Positions 26,080-35,217 are shown, counted from the first letter of the stretch. The stretch: DNA of 39,418 nt from Verrucomicrobiales bacterium (GCA_016793885.1 JAEUHE010000160.1:1-39418); one strand, 5' to 3'. The notes: generated by a model from the sequence alone, not told the origin. A program made the numbers and translations.

Positions 26080-27566
26080 TGAATACTCAACCCGTGGATA
26101 CCATGATTCCTCACCAGGAGATCTCGGCCGAACGTGATCGTCGCAGTTCGGCTCCCACCAGCGGTGGCTTTTCCATCGATCTCGTTTCCCGTTGGATCTT
26201 CGGACTGGCCTTGGCGCTGACGCTCGGGTCGGCGCCGACCTACGCCGGACTGCCTGAACCCGACGCCGTCGTCTATGGGGCCATTGCCCTGGATGGCCGG
26301 TTCGTGAAGGCGACCGATACCACGGTGGTGGTCGACCTGCGGGCCACGCCCGATGGCCCTGTGCTGGCCTCGTATCGAATGGGTGCCAGCCCGCGGGCGG
26401 GTGATCGCTACGTTCTGCGCATCACCACCGAGTCCTCCGCGCCGGTGCTTCAACAGAATACAGTCCCGCTTGGTTCCACTGTGCTGCTGACCCTTCGCGA
26501 TGCCTCTGGCCCTAGGGACACGACCACCCTGAGCATTACCAATCGCGGCCAGTTCATCCGTTTTGATTTCGGCGATGTGGATACGGATGGGGATGGAATG
26601 AGCGACCGCTACGAGCAGCAGTATTTCGGAAGCGCGACCGGTGGTAGTCCTAATGCCGATCCTGATGGGGACGGCCGCCCGAACCGGCGCGAGGCACAGC
26701 AGGGCACCAATCCGCTGCGGGCCGATGGACGGCATCCGGCGGATCTTGCGCCGATGGATGATACGCTGACGATCAAGGAGGTCACCGACTACGCCTTGGC
26801 TTGGCAGCTGGGGGCTGCCTGGAGCATCGAGCCGACCAATATCCCGATCGCCTACGTCACTCGGGCTGGCGCCTTGTGGAAGGGCGGGGAGCGTTATGGT
26901 TTTGATAATGATCCTGCCACTAACGCTCCGAACTGGTGGGTCAATCTCGCTTCTCCACCCGCAGCAGTTCCTGCGCTGGCGGGTGACTCCGGGGTTGGTC
27001 CCGTCGATAGTTGGGCTCGAACCGAGGCTCCGGCGCGTTACTCGAATGGTGTGCCGTTCGTCGTGAAGACCCAGGTGCAACCCATTGAAAGCGTGAAGGT
27101 CTACGCAGTCGAGGATCGCATTCCCGAAGGATGGCTGGTTCGCAACATCAGTGCGGGAGGTCGCTTGGATCGGGTCAACCGCAAGATCAAGTGGGGGCCT
27201 TTCTTCGATGGCTCGGCACGCGAGTTGACGTATCAGCTCGTCCCCACTTCCGAACTGGTGGCCGCGGTCCGTTTGGCTGGGGTGGCATCCTTCGATGGTT
27301 CGGATGTGGATATCGCCGGATCGCGGGTGATGACGGGGTCGGATCCGGCCGCTCGGCTGGCTCTTTCGTCCACCGGCGCGGGTCAGGTTCGAGTGGCTGT
27401 GCGAGGCGTCCCGGGAGTCGCCTACCGAGTGGAGCGATCCTCGGATCTGAATCAGTGGGTGTTGTGGAAGACCGTTCTCATGGATTCGGCGTCGGCCGGC
27501 GAGGCGGTTTGGACGGAAGCGATTGAGGGTAACACCGGCTACTTCCGTGCGGTTCCTGAACTTTGA
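26079..27566 (+). CDS. Exported Ca-binding protein with one KWGPFFD module
   Basis: A 495-aa protein. The ATG at 26079 shares its A with the TGA of the giant gene (TGATG), so translation is probably coupled; a GTG at 26076 is a less likely start. The signal peptide has a long n-region (about 38 aa), hydrophobic residues 39-50 and probable cleavage after TYA (56). Two thrombospondin-type-3-like calcium loops (DTDGDGMSD and DPDGDGRPN, about 167-205) follow a beta domain. One copy of the GW...KWGPFFD module is centred on W372. The C-terminal ~65 residues form the Verrucomicrobial YRVERSSDLNQW...YFRAV domain, suspected of a sorting or anchoring role. It probably accompanies the giant protein outside the cell. 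Confidence 0.87.
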   Translation: MNTQPVDTMIPHQEISAERDRRSSAPTSGGFSIDLVSRWIFGLALALTLGSAPTYAGLPEPDAVVYGAIALDGRFVKATDTTVVVDLRATPDGPVLASYRMGASPRAGDRYVLRITTESSAPVLQQNTVPLGSTVLLTLRDASGPRDTTTLSITNRGQFIRFDFGDVDTDGDGMSDRYEQQYFGSATGGSPNADPDGDGRPNRREAQQGTNPLRADGRHPADLAPMDDTLTIKEVTDYALAWQLGAAWSIEPTNIPIAYVTRAGALWKGGERYGFDNDPATNAPNWWVNLASPPAAVPALAGDSGVGPVDSWARTEAPARYSNGVPFVVKTQVQPIESVKVYAVEDRIPEGWLVRNISAGGRLDRVNRKIKWGPFFDGSARELTYQLVPTSELVAAVRLAGVASFDGSDVDIAGSRVMTGSDPAARLALSSTGAGQVRVAVRGVPGVAYRVERSSDLNQWVLWKTVLMDSASAGEAVWTEAIEGNTGYFRAVPEL

Positions 27567-27657
27567 TACGCCCTGGTTGCTGAAGTGGGTGAGCCGAGCC
27601 TGCTCCTGAGTTCGAACACGGCCGTCCCCACTCGCCTCACCAGTCGCCCATGATGAC

Positions 27658-29664
27658 ATGACTGCCAACCCGACCAGCCACTTAAAGGCCGGCAGGGGAT
27701 CGATCCCCAACCGGTTCCAGGGGGTTCGTCTCGCCTGCTTTTGTGCCGGTTTGATGACCGCCTTGCTTGGTTCGGCGAGCCAGCTTGAGCGATCGCTGCC
27801 GGAGTTTTATCGTCGCTCGACCCCGGTCTCTGTGACGCTGGAAACCGTGCCCGCCCCTGAGGTTCGCGTCTATGCCGTCGAGGATGTTCCGCCTCCAGGC
27901 TGGGCGATCGAGGAGATTTCCGACGGAGGATTTCGCGATCCGGTGAGCGGCAAGGTCAAGTGGGGCCCCTTCTTCGACAGTCAGCCTCGGCAACTGCGTT
28001 ATGCCGCGCGTCCCGAGGGAAACTATCCGTCGGAAGCGGGATGGTCGGGCGTGGGGGTCTTCGACGGCGCCGTGGTTGAAACCCTGGGACGGACCACAGC
28101 GCGCCTTCGTTCCGGCGCCGTCGTGTGCTCCCTGCCGGAGTTCTATCCGCCCGGCCAGCTGATTCAACTGGTGTGGGACGTCACCCCTGATCCGAGTGTT
28201 CGAGTTCACGCTATCGAGGATCTGCTCCCTGCCGGGTGGACGGTTCAGGCGATCTCTGGAGGCGGAGCCGCCGATCCGGCCACTGGCAAGTTGAAGTGGG
28301 GTCCCTTTTTTGATGCCCAAACGCGCCGACTGACATGCTCGGTACGATCTCCATCGGACGATCTGGCCAGCCATGTGTTGAGCGGCAGCGCCTGGTTCGA
28401 TGATCGGGAGCAGGCTATCGAAGGGCAGCGGACGCTGTTCGTCGAGCCCAGCACGGTGGAGCGGATCTTGCCGGGACAGCATACCTCCGGCGTTGGGTTT
28501 TGGGTCACCAATGTTGTCAGCCCGGCCACATGGGTGGTGGGTTATGCGGTGGAGGATGGAATTCCGGCTGGCTGGACGGTGGCATCCGTGAGCGACGGGG
28601 GGGTATTCGATGTCACGCGGGGGCGAGTGAAATGGGGTCCGTTTGCCGATCGGTTGTCGCGTCGGTTGGTATATCGAGTGACGCCCCAGTCTGATACGGG
28701 CCAATTTGAAGGCCTGGCACGGTTCAACACCCAGGATGTTTTGATCGGGGGAGATCAGCTTTCCCTCCCTTATCCCAGTGGGCTGACGCGTTTGATGGCG
28801 GAGCGATTCCAAGCGGGAGTGACGTTTTCAGTGACGAATCGGGCGGAACCGGCTCCGGGCATTCATGCCTATGCGGTGGAAGAGTGGGTGCCGGTGGGAT
28901 GGAAGGTGATGAGCGTGAGTCATGGCGGTGGATGGGACTTGTTGAACGGGAAAATCAAGTGGGGCCCCTTCAATGATGGCAATTCGCGCGACTTGGTGGC
29001 CATCTTGACCCCTCCCCGCGGTTCTCCTCCCGTGGTCCCATTCACGGGGAGCGGCCAATTTGACGAGACACCCGTAACGACGGCGGGTGTGACCGAGACC
29101 CGGCTGAGAGTGGGGGAGATCGCGCGATCGGTTCCGGAAGTGGTTTCTTCCGCCTCGGCCTTCCCGGTTCGCCTCCAAGTCATCCCCGCCGCTGGCGTTG
29201 AGGTGTATGCGGTTGAGGAGACACCTCCATCGGGTTGGACAGTGTCGGCGGTGAGCGATCAGGGAACTTTCGATTCGGCGACCGGACGAGTGAAGTGGGG
29301 GCCCTTTTTTGACGGCGACCTGCGGACTTTGAGCTATCAGCTGCTGCCTCCTTCGGGAGCTGGGGAAATCACCGGTCGATTTGCCGGCTATGGATTTATA
29401 GACGGGATCGAGGTGCAGGTGGGCGGCGATTCGGTGACGCGGGTGACGGGCCAGACCGCAACCGTACGCTTGCTCATTCAGAGCCTCAGTGAGACTCAGG
29501 TTCAGGTCGAAGTGGTGGGTGTTGCTGGGACTGCCTATGCGATCGAGGCGAGTTCAGACCTGGTGGCTTGGACAGGATGGGCAAGCGGTATTGCGGACGC
29601 GGCTGGATCGCTCAAACGTTTGGATGCGGTGCGGCCCATCGCACGCTTCTATCGGATCCGATAG
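27658..29664 (+). CDS. Exported protein with five tandem KWGPF modules
   Basis: A 668-aa protein with a signal peptide (hydrophobic about 24-40, cleavage near GSAS). Five tandem modules of about 110 residues fill most of the mature chain; their KWGPF tryptophans are at 102, 214, 326, 435 and 547, a regular 109-112-residue period. Each has YAVEDxxPxGWxV, then IS/VSxGG, then GKxKWGPFxD, then RxLxY. The C-terminus (about 605-668) is the same AIEASSDLVAW...RFYRIR domain as in the upstream gene. Similar modules occur in other exported bacterial proteins, but I know of no established function; a beta-sandwich stalk or matrix building block is likely. The gene starts 91 nt after its neighbour and ends in a strong hairpin. 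Confidence 0.88.
   Translation: MTANPTSHLKAGRGSIPNRFQGVRLACFCAGLMTALLGSASQLERSLPEFYRRSTPVSVTLETVPAPEVRVYAVEDVPPPGWAIEEISDGGFRDPVSGKVKWGPFFDSQPRQLRYAARPEGNYPSEAGWSGVGVFDGAVVETLGRTTARLRSGAVVCSLPEFYPPGQLIQLVWDVTPDPSVRVHAIEDLLPAGWTVQAISGGGAADPATGKLKWGPFFDAQTRRLTCSVRSPSDDLASHVLSGSAWFDDREQAIEGQRTLFVEPSTVERILPGQHTSGVGFWVTNVVSPATWVVGYAVEDGIPAGWTVASVSDGGVFDVTRGRVKWGPFADRLSRRLVYRVTPQSDTGQFEGLARFNTQDVLIGGDQLSLPYPSGLTRLMAERFQAGVTFSVTNRAEPAPGIHAYAVEEWVPVGWKVMSVSHGGGWDLLNGKIKWGPFNDGNSRDLVAILTPPRGSPPVVPFTGSGQFDETPVTTAGVTETRLRVGEIARSVPEVVSSASAFPVRLQVIPAAGVEVYAVEETPPSGWTVSAVSDQGTFDSATGRVKWGPFFDGDLRTLSYQLLPPSGAGEITGRFAGYGFIDGIEVQVGGDSVTRVTGQTATVRLLIQSLSETQVQVEVVGVAGTAYAIEASSDLVAWTGWASGIADAAGSLKRLDAVRPIARFYRIR
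27790..29460 (+). repeat. Five protein-coding tandem repeats (~330 bp units)
   Basis: Consecutive units of 327-336 bp encode the five modules. The DNA is diverged (amino-acid core conserved, third positions changed), so this is old duplication under selection, not a recent slippage array. The most constant block is Lys-Trp-Gly-Pro-Phe, present in all five units and in the upstream gene at 27189-27203. Confidence 0.85.
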
Positions 29665-29695
29665 AACAGGCGGCCCTTTCCAGGACCGCCTGTTC
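29664..29695. terminator. Bidirectional hairpin between convergent genes
   Basis: GAACAGGCGG (29664-29673) and CCGCCTGTTC (29686-29695) form a perfect 10-bp stem with a 12-nt loop, starting on the last base of the plus-strand stop codon. There is no long T-run on either side. Its position between two converging stop codons (50 bp apart) makes it the likely shared transcription end. Confidence 0.65.
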
Positions 29696-29714
29696 GGAGG
29701 TTGTCCTCGTCGTG

Positions 29715-32700
29715 CTATTGTGCGCGGAGCTCCATCGCGAAGGTGCTGCCTGCGGCTGGAGTAAAATCAATGCGATACCCCTGGCTGAACTCAGCCGGCA
29801 GCGCACTGATTGTGACGTTCCCTTCCTGAAGCGGGACGATGAGCAAACTGCCCGCCATCAACGTCCCATCTGGCTGCAACACCGGGAGCACCGGCACTTG
29901 GAGCTGGACGACGGCCCGCACGCCGGCCGCCACCGTCCAGGCGTCCTGGATGCGCAGGGTGTCGCCGACATACTCCAGGTTTCGGATCCATTCCTGGACT
30001 GAGCCCGTGTTCGCGGTGAAGGCATTCGACAAATCAGCGGATACCGAGACCTGGCTTCCGCTCGTCGTGTAGGTCATCGAAGATTGCGCACTGTCGTCCG
30101 GGTTCTGCTGAATCGCCGTACCATCAGGCCGCTCAAAGCGCACTGTGTTGTGAAACCAGGTTTCTTGATTGATGCCGCTGTGCGACCAGATGTTGGGCGT
30201 GACAGCCAGCCAGTCCCCCTTGAAGAAGGTGAATGAACCCTGATCCTGGTGCGCGTGGGATTGGTCGTATTTGCCGGCTACGAACGATAGCCAGGATGCG
30301 TCCGTGGTCCAACCAGAGCGGGCGAACAGAACCCCAGCGCCGGCGGCATGGTAGACTCGTTCCGTCGGCACGGATGGAACGTCGGTCAAGGGCAGCAAAT
30401 CTCCCAAGAGGTTGAAGGCCTGGCTCACGCCATTGACCGAGTTCTGGTTCAGCCACCACGTGCCGCGCTGGGCCTCAGGTGTGCCCGGGTTGAGTGCCAC
30501 TGCCGTATGGACCAGGTTTTCGTGGTAGTCAAACAGGTCGGGCATGGATGAGCGGGATTGATCCCCGATCGGGGCGAAACGGTCCAGGGTAGGAACCGTG
30601 GCATGAACCCAGTAATCGATCGTCTCGCGGGTGTGGCTGGTGAGTGACGATAAGTCCTCGCCCGTCGAGTCCTTCCAGAGGAGATAATTTTCGAAGAGAT
30701 CCTTCTGGGCCGTTCCGTAGCCCGTTCCTTCTCGAGACCCTCCACCTGGCAGGGCCGCGTAGTAGTCGATGAGCCATGGGTATTTTTCCGCCTGAAGGAA
30801 GGTGAGCTGGGGGCTGCTCTGGGTTGCCAGGGACCAGAGCATGGTCGCGCGCAGGAAGTGGAAGTGGTAGTTGTTGCCCGGGTCACAGATCGACCATCCT
30901 GTCCACGGGTGAGCCACGTTGCCCCAGGTTGCCTCCGATGGATGCCAGAGATTGTAGAGGGACTGATTGGCGAATGTTGCCCAGCGTTCCTGCTGCGAGA
31001 TCGTCAGCCGATCGAATCCAGAATCGTAGGCCAGCGCCAATTGTTCCAGGTACCAGCCAATCTCCAAGTAGGAATCGCCCGCGATGGCGGGGGTTCCGCC
31101 TGCGGCGATGTCTTCCTCGGCTTCACTCACAAAGGACTCAACACGGGCGATGGCGTCATCGATGTAGACCGGGTTGCCGGTAATCCGATACATCATTACC
31201 GACGAAACGGCTGAGTAGGCGTAGGGAGGATTCCCCGCGACGGCTTGATTCGCCGCATCGCGGAATCGTGCGAAAGCCGTCGAGTTCTGATCGGCTTGGG
31301 TGTAGGCAGTCAGGGAGATGAACGGTCGCACCGTGGGCAAGTTGTAGGCGAAGCCAGGATAGCCTGAGCTGCCGGGTTCTGGAATCGGACAGCCGATGGA
31401 ACCACCACCACCGCCACCACCACCACCACCACCGCCACCACCACCGCCACCACCGCCACCACCGCCACCACCACCGCCACCGCCACCGCCGCCACCACCA
31501 CCGGTGGGGGGAAGTTCCACGATCTCGAGATAAGCTGCGGCCTCGTCGAGAGTGAAGGACACTGGATCGCCGCCTTCCTGGTAGAGGCGAAGATTGACCG
31601 ATTGCAATCGTTTAGCCGGGTCGATCGCCACTTCGGCGCTGACCACACCTTTATCTCCGATGGCTCCCGTGACGGCGGAACAATGGATTTCCGTGGAGCC
31701 ATCAGCAAAGTAGACCATCGCACAGAACTGCAGGTCGGACGAGCTGTGAACATCCGAACGAGCGTGGGCTTGGACCTGGAAGTGACTGGCGAGCCCGCCG
31801 TTGAAGTCGTAGATCCACCAGACATTGTTGCCGTAGCCATTGATCGATACGCTTAGGCTGCTCGCGCCCTCCAGCGGGGCGATGGCCGATTGCATCACGA
31901 GGCTGGAGGAATCCTGTGCAAAGAATCCCGAAACCCCCGACTCGAATCGAGGATCGGCGAGCAGGTTGACTTGCGTGGGGGGAGGGACGATGCGGGTCAG
32001 CTCGACGATCTGCGTGGAAGACCGGCCGACGAGATCGGTGGCTGAGATGGTAAACGAGTTGACACCTTCGATGAGGCTTACGGGTGCGGAGAAGGTTCCG
32101 TTGATCTCGAGGCCGACCTCCTGGTCGTTGATGGTCACTGTGGCGATCCCGGAGGCCACATCCGTAGCCGCTCCGGAGATGATGAACGAATCAGACTCCA
32201 CCTCGATGCTGCCTGCCGGTGAGGAGATGGACAGCTGCGGTGGCGTCAGATCCAGGTTGAAGGTTTGGGTGGGTGTCGTGGCATTGCGCGCGCGATCCAG
32301 GGCGGTCACGTTGATGGGCTGCTGGGCACCTTCGACGGAGAGGATTATGGGGGGCGGGCAGGAGTAGACTCCCGAGAGCGCATCGGAGCACCGGAATAGG
32401 GCTGTCACGGGAGCCGTGTACCAGCCGCTGACATCTGGGGGCCGGCTCAACGTAGTGGTAAGGGTTGGTGGGGTGAGATCGATATGAAATTTTGCGGTGA
32501 CGGTAGAGGACAGGCCGACGTTGTCGATGGCCGTGCCGGTTGCGATCTGATCTCGGCCTTCGCTCCAGAAGAACTGATCCTCCGGACAGTTGGCGATGCC
32601 AGAGCCCGCGTCGGTGCACGTGAAGTGGGCAGTGACGGGTGCGTTTCGCCATCCGCTACCCGTCTGAGCGGGCAACACGGACACGGTGATTCTGGGCTTG

Positions 32701-33392
32701 GTGGTATCGATCTTGATGCCGGCGAGCTGCACCGAGCCGACATTGCCAGCTAGATCGGTGGCGCGTCCGGTGGCGGTCGTGTTGTTGCGATCCGTCGTGT
32801 AGGTGATCGGGGCAGTCAGACTTCCAGGAAGAATCCCAGAGATCGCATCGGACGCTGCAAACGTGACTGTGACCGGCTCGCTCACCCAGCCATTCGCTCG
32901 TGCTTCGGGGACGCGGATGGCGGTGAGGGTGGGAAGGGTCTTGTCGATGTTGACGGAGAGGCTGGCGGACGCGGCATTGCCCGCCCGGTCTCTCACGGTT
33001 GCGGTGGCCACCTGGCCTGCTCCTTCGGTGGTGAGGACTTGGTCTGGTGGAAATGCGGCGATGCCGCTTCCGCCGGGATCAGCGGAGGGAAACCGCACAC
33101 GCACATTCGCACGATACCAGCCATTCGAGTTGGGCTGGGTGGTCGGGATCGCCTGGATGGTGGGGGGGGTGGTGTCGGACACCTGCGCTTGAGCGACGTT
33201 GAGTCGCGCGGTTGCGATGAGAGTGATGGCTCCTAAAGCTTTAATCAACAACAGACTCCAGCGGGATAACGCCTTGTCCTGGTCCCCTAGACGGCGGGCG
33301 ACTTCACGCGCTGGCGTTGGAGTTGATGAGGGTGCGGTTTGATGAGGCCGGAGAACCGGCCATCGGTGTGTAGGCGATGGATTGACGCTCAT
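29715..33392 (-). CDS. Exported polysaccharide lyase, heparinase II/III-like, with Ig repeats
   Basis: A 1225-aa protein from the ATG at 33392; a TTG at 33491 is less likely. The signal peptide has a long n-region, hydrophobic core at about 46-62 and cleavage near AQA (69). Four Ig-like repeats (about 70-420) share NGWYxxPV, SGI/SGV, DxAGN and D(K/L)TxPP. A further bacterial Ig-like domain (about 425-475) and a galactose-binding-like domain (about 478-628) follow, then a pure glycine linker (631-664). The catalytic part has an alpha/alpha-toroid-like helical region (about 670-1000) and the heparinase II/III signature YDQSHAHQDQGSF with H1046 and H1048. It should cleave uronic-acid-containing polysaccharides by beta-elimination; the substrate (alginate, heparinoid or other) cannot be told. 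Confidence 0.85.
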   Translation of the reverse strand: MSVNPSPTHRWPVLRPHQTAPSSTPTPAREVARRLGDQDKALSRWSLLLIKALGAITLIATARLNVAQAQVSDTTPPTIQAIPTTQPNSNGWYRANVRVRFPSADPGGSGIAAFPPDQVLTTEGAGQVATATVRDRAGNAASASLSVNIDKTLPTLTAIRVPEARANGWVSEPVTVTFAASDAISGILPGSLTAPITYTTDRNNTTATGRATDLAGNVGSVQLAGIKIDTTKPRITVSVLPAQTGSGWRNAPVTAHFTCTDAGSGIANCPEDQFFWSEGRDQIATGTAIDNVGLSSTVTAKFHIDLTPPTLTTTLSRPPDVSGWYTAPVTALFRCSDALSGVYSCPPPIILSVEGAQQPINVTALDRARNATTPTQTFNLDLTPPQLSISSPAGSIEVESDSFIISGAATDVASGIATVTINDQEVGLEINGTFSAPVSLIEGVNSFTISATDLVGRSSTQIVELTRIVPPPTQVNLLADPRFESGVSGFFAQDSSSLVMQSAIAPLEGASSLSVSINGYGNNVWWIYDFNGGLASHFQVQAHARSDVHSSSDLQFCAMVYFADGSTEIHCSAVTGAIGDKGVVSAEVAIDPAKRLQSVNLRLYQEGGDPVSFTLDEAAAYLEIVELPPTGGGGGGGGGGGGGGGGGGGGGGGGGGGGGGGGGGSIGCPIPEPGSSGYPGFAYNLPTVRPFISLTAYTQADQNSTAFARFRDAANQAVAGNPPYAYSAVSSVMMYRITGNPVYIDDAIARVESFVSEAEEDIAAGGTPAIAGDSYLEIGWYLEQLALAYDSGFDRLTISQQERWATFANQSLYNLWHPSEATWGNVAHPWTGWSICDPGNNYHFHFLRATMLWSLATQSSPQLTFLQAEKYPWLIDYYAALPGGGSREGTGYGTAQKDLFENYLLWKDSTGEDLSSLTSHTRETIDYWVHATVPTLDRFAPIGDQSRSSMPDLFDYHENLVHTAVALNPGTPEAQRGTWWLNQNSVNGVSQAFNLLGDLLPLTDVPSVPTERVYHAAGAGVLFARSGWTTDASWLSFVAGKYDQSHAHQDQGSFTFFKGDWLAVTPNIWSHSGINQETWFHNTVRFERPDGTAIQQNPDDSAQSSMTYTTSGSQVSVSADLSNAFTANTGSVQEWIRNLEYVGDTLRIQDAWTVAAGVRAVVQLQVPVLPVLQPDGTLMAGSLLIVPLQEGNVTISALPAEFSQGYRIDFTPAAGSTFAMELRAQ
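31401..31502 (-). repeat. GGN trinucleotide tract encoding 34 glycines
   Basis: The plus strand reads 34 uninterrupted ACC or GCC triplets, decoded on the minus strand as 34 glycines. Only GGT and GGC codons are used. The tract joins the carbohydrate-binding part to the lyase domain. It is a microsatellite inside a gene, so its length can be expected to vary by slippage in steps of three without frameshift. Confidence 0.95.
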
Positions 33393-33750
33393 AATATTGC
33401 TTTCCACCACCTGATTGGACTTTGGAGCGAGTTTGCAGCAAACAATTTGCTGGGGTTGGAGGGGGGAGTCCGTCTCGCCGAGGACTGCCAACGAACGATA
33501 CCGCTACAAACGTCGTAAGTAATTAACAACGAGCGGCCTCCTCAACCCGAAACCAAGCCCGAGCGGACTTACACCGCAGAGACGGGAAGAGCGCAGAGAG
33601 GGAGAGCGACTGGTGAACCACGGATTTCGCTGATCCCACGGATTACGAATCCTGAAGGGATCGGAGGTGAAACTCACTTACTTTAGGTTGAACTACGGCG
33701 AGACGAGCGTCTCCTACCGGAGGAGGGCCGGAGGGCCGCTGAGCAACGGA
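33393..33750. other. Intergenic region with short dispersed-type repeats
   Basis: No gene is supported. The stretch holds GCAGAGA-type purine repeats (about 33575-33608), a direct repeat of CCACGGATT (33618-33626 and 33636-33644) and an inverted repeat GAGACG-AG-CGTCTC (33700-33713) that could act as a hairpin after the DUF1501 stop. The style matches intergenic repeats scattered in many PVC genomes, as far as I recall. The promoter of the lyase gene should be in the left part but none stands out. Confidence 0.5.
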
Positions 33751-35217
33751 TCAGGCCAAGATGGGGCGTATCACCTGGCCGTGGACATCGGTCAGTCGGT
33801 AATCGCGCCCCCCGAAGCGGTAGGTGAGCTGCTCGTGATTTAGGCCCAGCAAGTGCTGCACGGTCGCCCAAAGATCATACACGGTACAGACTTCCTCGAC
33901 GGCGTAGTAGCCCAGGTCGTCCGTGGCTCCGTGAGCGGTGCCGCCCCTGACGCCTCCGCCCGCCAACCAGACGCTGAAACCGAACGGATTGTGGTCGCGG
34001 CCGTCGGTCGATTGAGCGAAGGGCGTTCGGCCGAATTCGCCCGCCCAGACGATGAGGGTCTCCTCAAAAAGACCACGCGCCTTCAGATCCTTGATTAATC
34101 CAGCGATCGGCTGATCGACTTGGAAGGCCATCTCGGAATGACCCGCCTTCAGTACACCGTGCTGGTCCCACGGGTTGCCGATCTGGCCTGGATCGGCAGG
34201 GCGTGGCAGGCAGGTGAGTTCGACAAACCGGACGCCCCGCTCCACCAGGCGCCGAGCGAGCAAGCATTGGCGACCGTATTCCGCTTTCTCCCGCACCGGG
34301 GAGTCCATTCCGTAGAGCTGCTTGGTCGCTTCGCTCTCGCCTCGCAGGTCGACGAGGTCCGGGACCTTTGATTGCATCCGGTAAGCGATCTCGTAGTTCT
34401 GGATGGCTGATTCGACCTGTTCATTTCCATGCAGGCGAGTGAGGTGACGCCGATCCTGACGGCTGATGAAGTTGAGGCGCTTGCGTTGAATGCTGTCGGC
34501 CTCGCGAGGAGTGATGTTGGCCAGCGGTTCCTCCTGGGTTGGGTCGATGAACGACGCTTGGTGTAGGGCTGGCAGAAATCCATTACCGTAGTTGTTGATG
34601 CCACCGAGCGGGGAACCGCCGCTGGCCAATACGACAAAGGCTGGCAGGTTTTGATTCTCGCTTCCCAAGCCGTAGCTGGTCCAAGCGCCTGCACTTGGAA
34701 AGCCAGCCAAGGAGAATCCGGTATGTAGGAAGTAATTTCCCTGAGCGTGCTCATTGGCGATGCTCGTCATTGAACGAATCACCGCGAGGTCGTCGGCACA
34801 GGTGGCGATGTGCGGGAAGAGTTCGCTGATGGGCAGTCCGGAGCGGCCATGGTTCTGGAACTCCCAGGGGCTGGCCATGATGTTGCCGTTCTGGTTGAAC
34901 ATCGTCGGGCGGACAGGCACCGGCATCGGTTTGCCGTGATCGCGCTTCAGTCGCGGTTTAGGATCGAAGGTGTCCACATGCGATACCCCTCCTGACATGA
35001 AGCAGAAGATCACGCTCTTCACCTTGGGATTGAAATGCGGCGGACGAGGGGCGAATGGCGTTGGGATGAGCGGTGTGTTGGCTGCCGCGAAGGTCTTGTT
35101 CGCTCCGAAAAAGCCTGACAAGGCGACCAGGCCGAATCCCGTGGAACACTTTGCCAGCATGTCTCGCCGGGAGATCTGTGCCCGGTGAACGCGGTCGGCT
35201 TCAGGTCTAATCCACAT
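33751..35217 (-). CDS. DUF1501 family protein, Tat-exported
   Basis: A 488-aa member of the DUF1501 family, which has the alkaline-phosphatase/sulfatase-like fold and is hugely expanded in Planctomycetes and Verrucomicrobia. A twin-arginine signal (SRRDML, Arg17-Arg18) precedes a hydrophobic stretch and Ala-rich cleavage region (about 25-46). Family landmarks are [20 protein letters not shown] (about 69-88), [17 protein letters not shown] (about 145-161), PWDQHG (about 342-347) and the C-terminal [33 protein letters not shown] region, whose Asp and His residues are candidate metal ligands. It overlaps the PSD1-like gene by 11 nt. Such pairs are thought to act together outside the cytoplasm on polysaccharides or their sulfate groups; the reaction is unproven. 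Confidence 0.92.
   Translation of the reverse strand: MWIRPEADRVHRAQISRRDMLAKCSTGFGLVALSGFFGANKTFAAANTPLIPTPFAPRPPHFNPKVKSVIFCFMSGGVSHVDTFDPKPRLKRDHGKPMPVPVRPTMFNQNGNIMASPWEFQNHGRSGLPISELFPHIATCADDLAVIRSMTSIANEHAQGNYFLHTGFSLAGFPSAGAWTSYGLGSENQNLPAFVVLASGGSPLGGINNYGNGFLPALHQASFIDPTQEEPLANITPREADSIQRKRLNFISRQDRRHLTRLHGNEQVESAIQNYEIAYRMQSKVPDLVDLRGESEATKQLYGMDSPVREKAEYGRQCLLARRLVERGVRFVELTCLPRPADPGQIGNPWDQHGVLKAGHSEMAFQVDQPIAGLIKDLKARGLFEETLIVWAGEFGRTPFAQSTDGRDHNPFGFSVWLAGGGVRGGTAHGATDDLGYYAVEEVCTVYDLWATVQHLLGLNHEQLTYRFGGRDYRLTDVHGQVIRPILA

Noticed and set aside
26064..27710. 548-aa open frame on the minus strand
   Set aside because: It lies fully antisense to the exported Ca-binding protein gene, has a low-complexity Arg/Gly/Ile-rich composition and no domain. 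The plus-strand protein has a signal peptide, calcium loops and a known C-terminal domain.
27682..28812. 376-aa minus-strand open frame
   Set aside because: Antisense to the five-module protein; its apparent periodicity only mirrors the repeats on the plus strand.
31401..31502. Short regular repeats that might suggest a CRISPR array
   Set aside because: The period is 3 bp with no spacers, and it encodes glycine in frame. No CRISPR repeats or cas genes are seen anywhere in the window.
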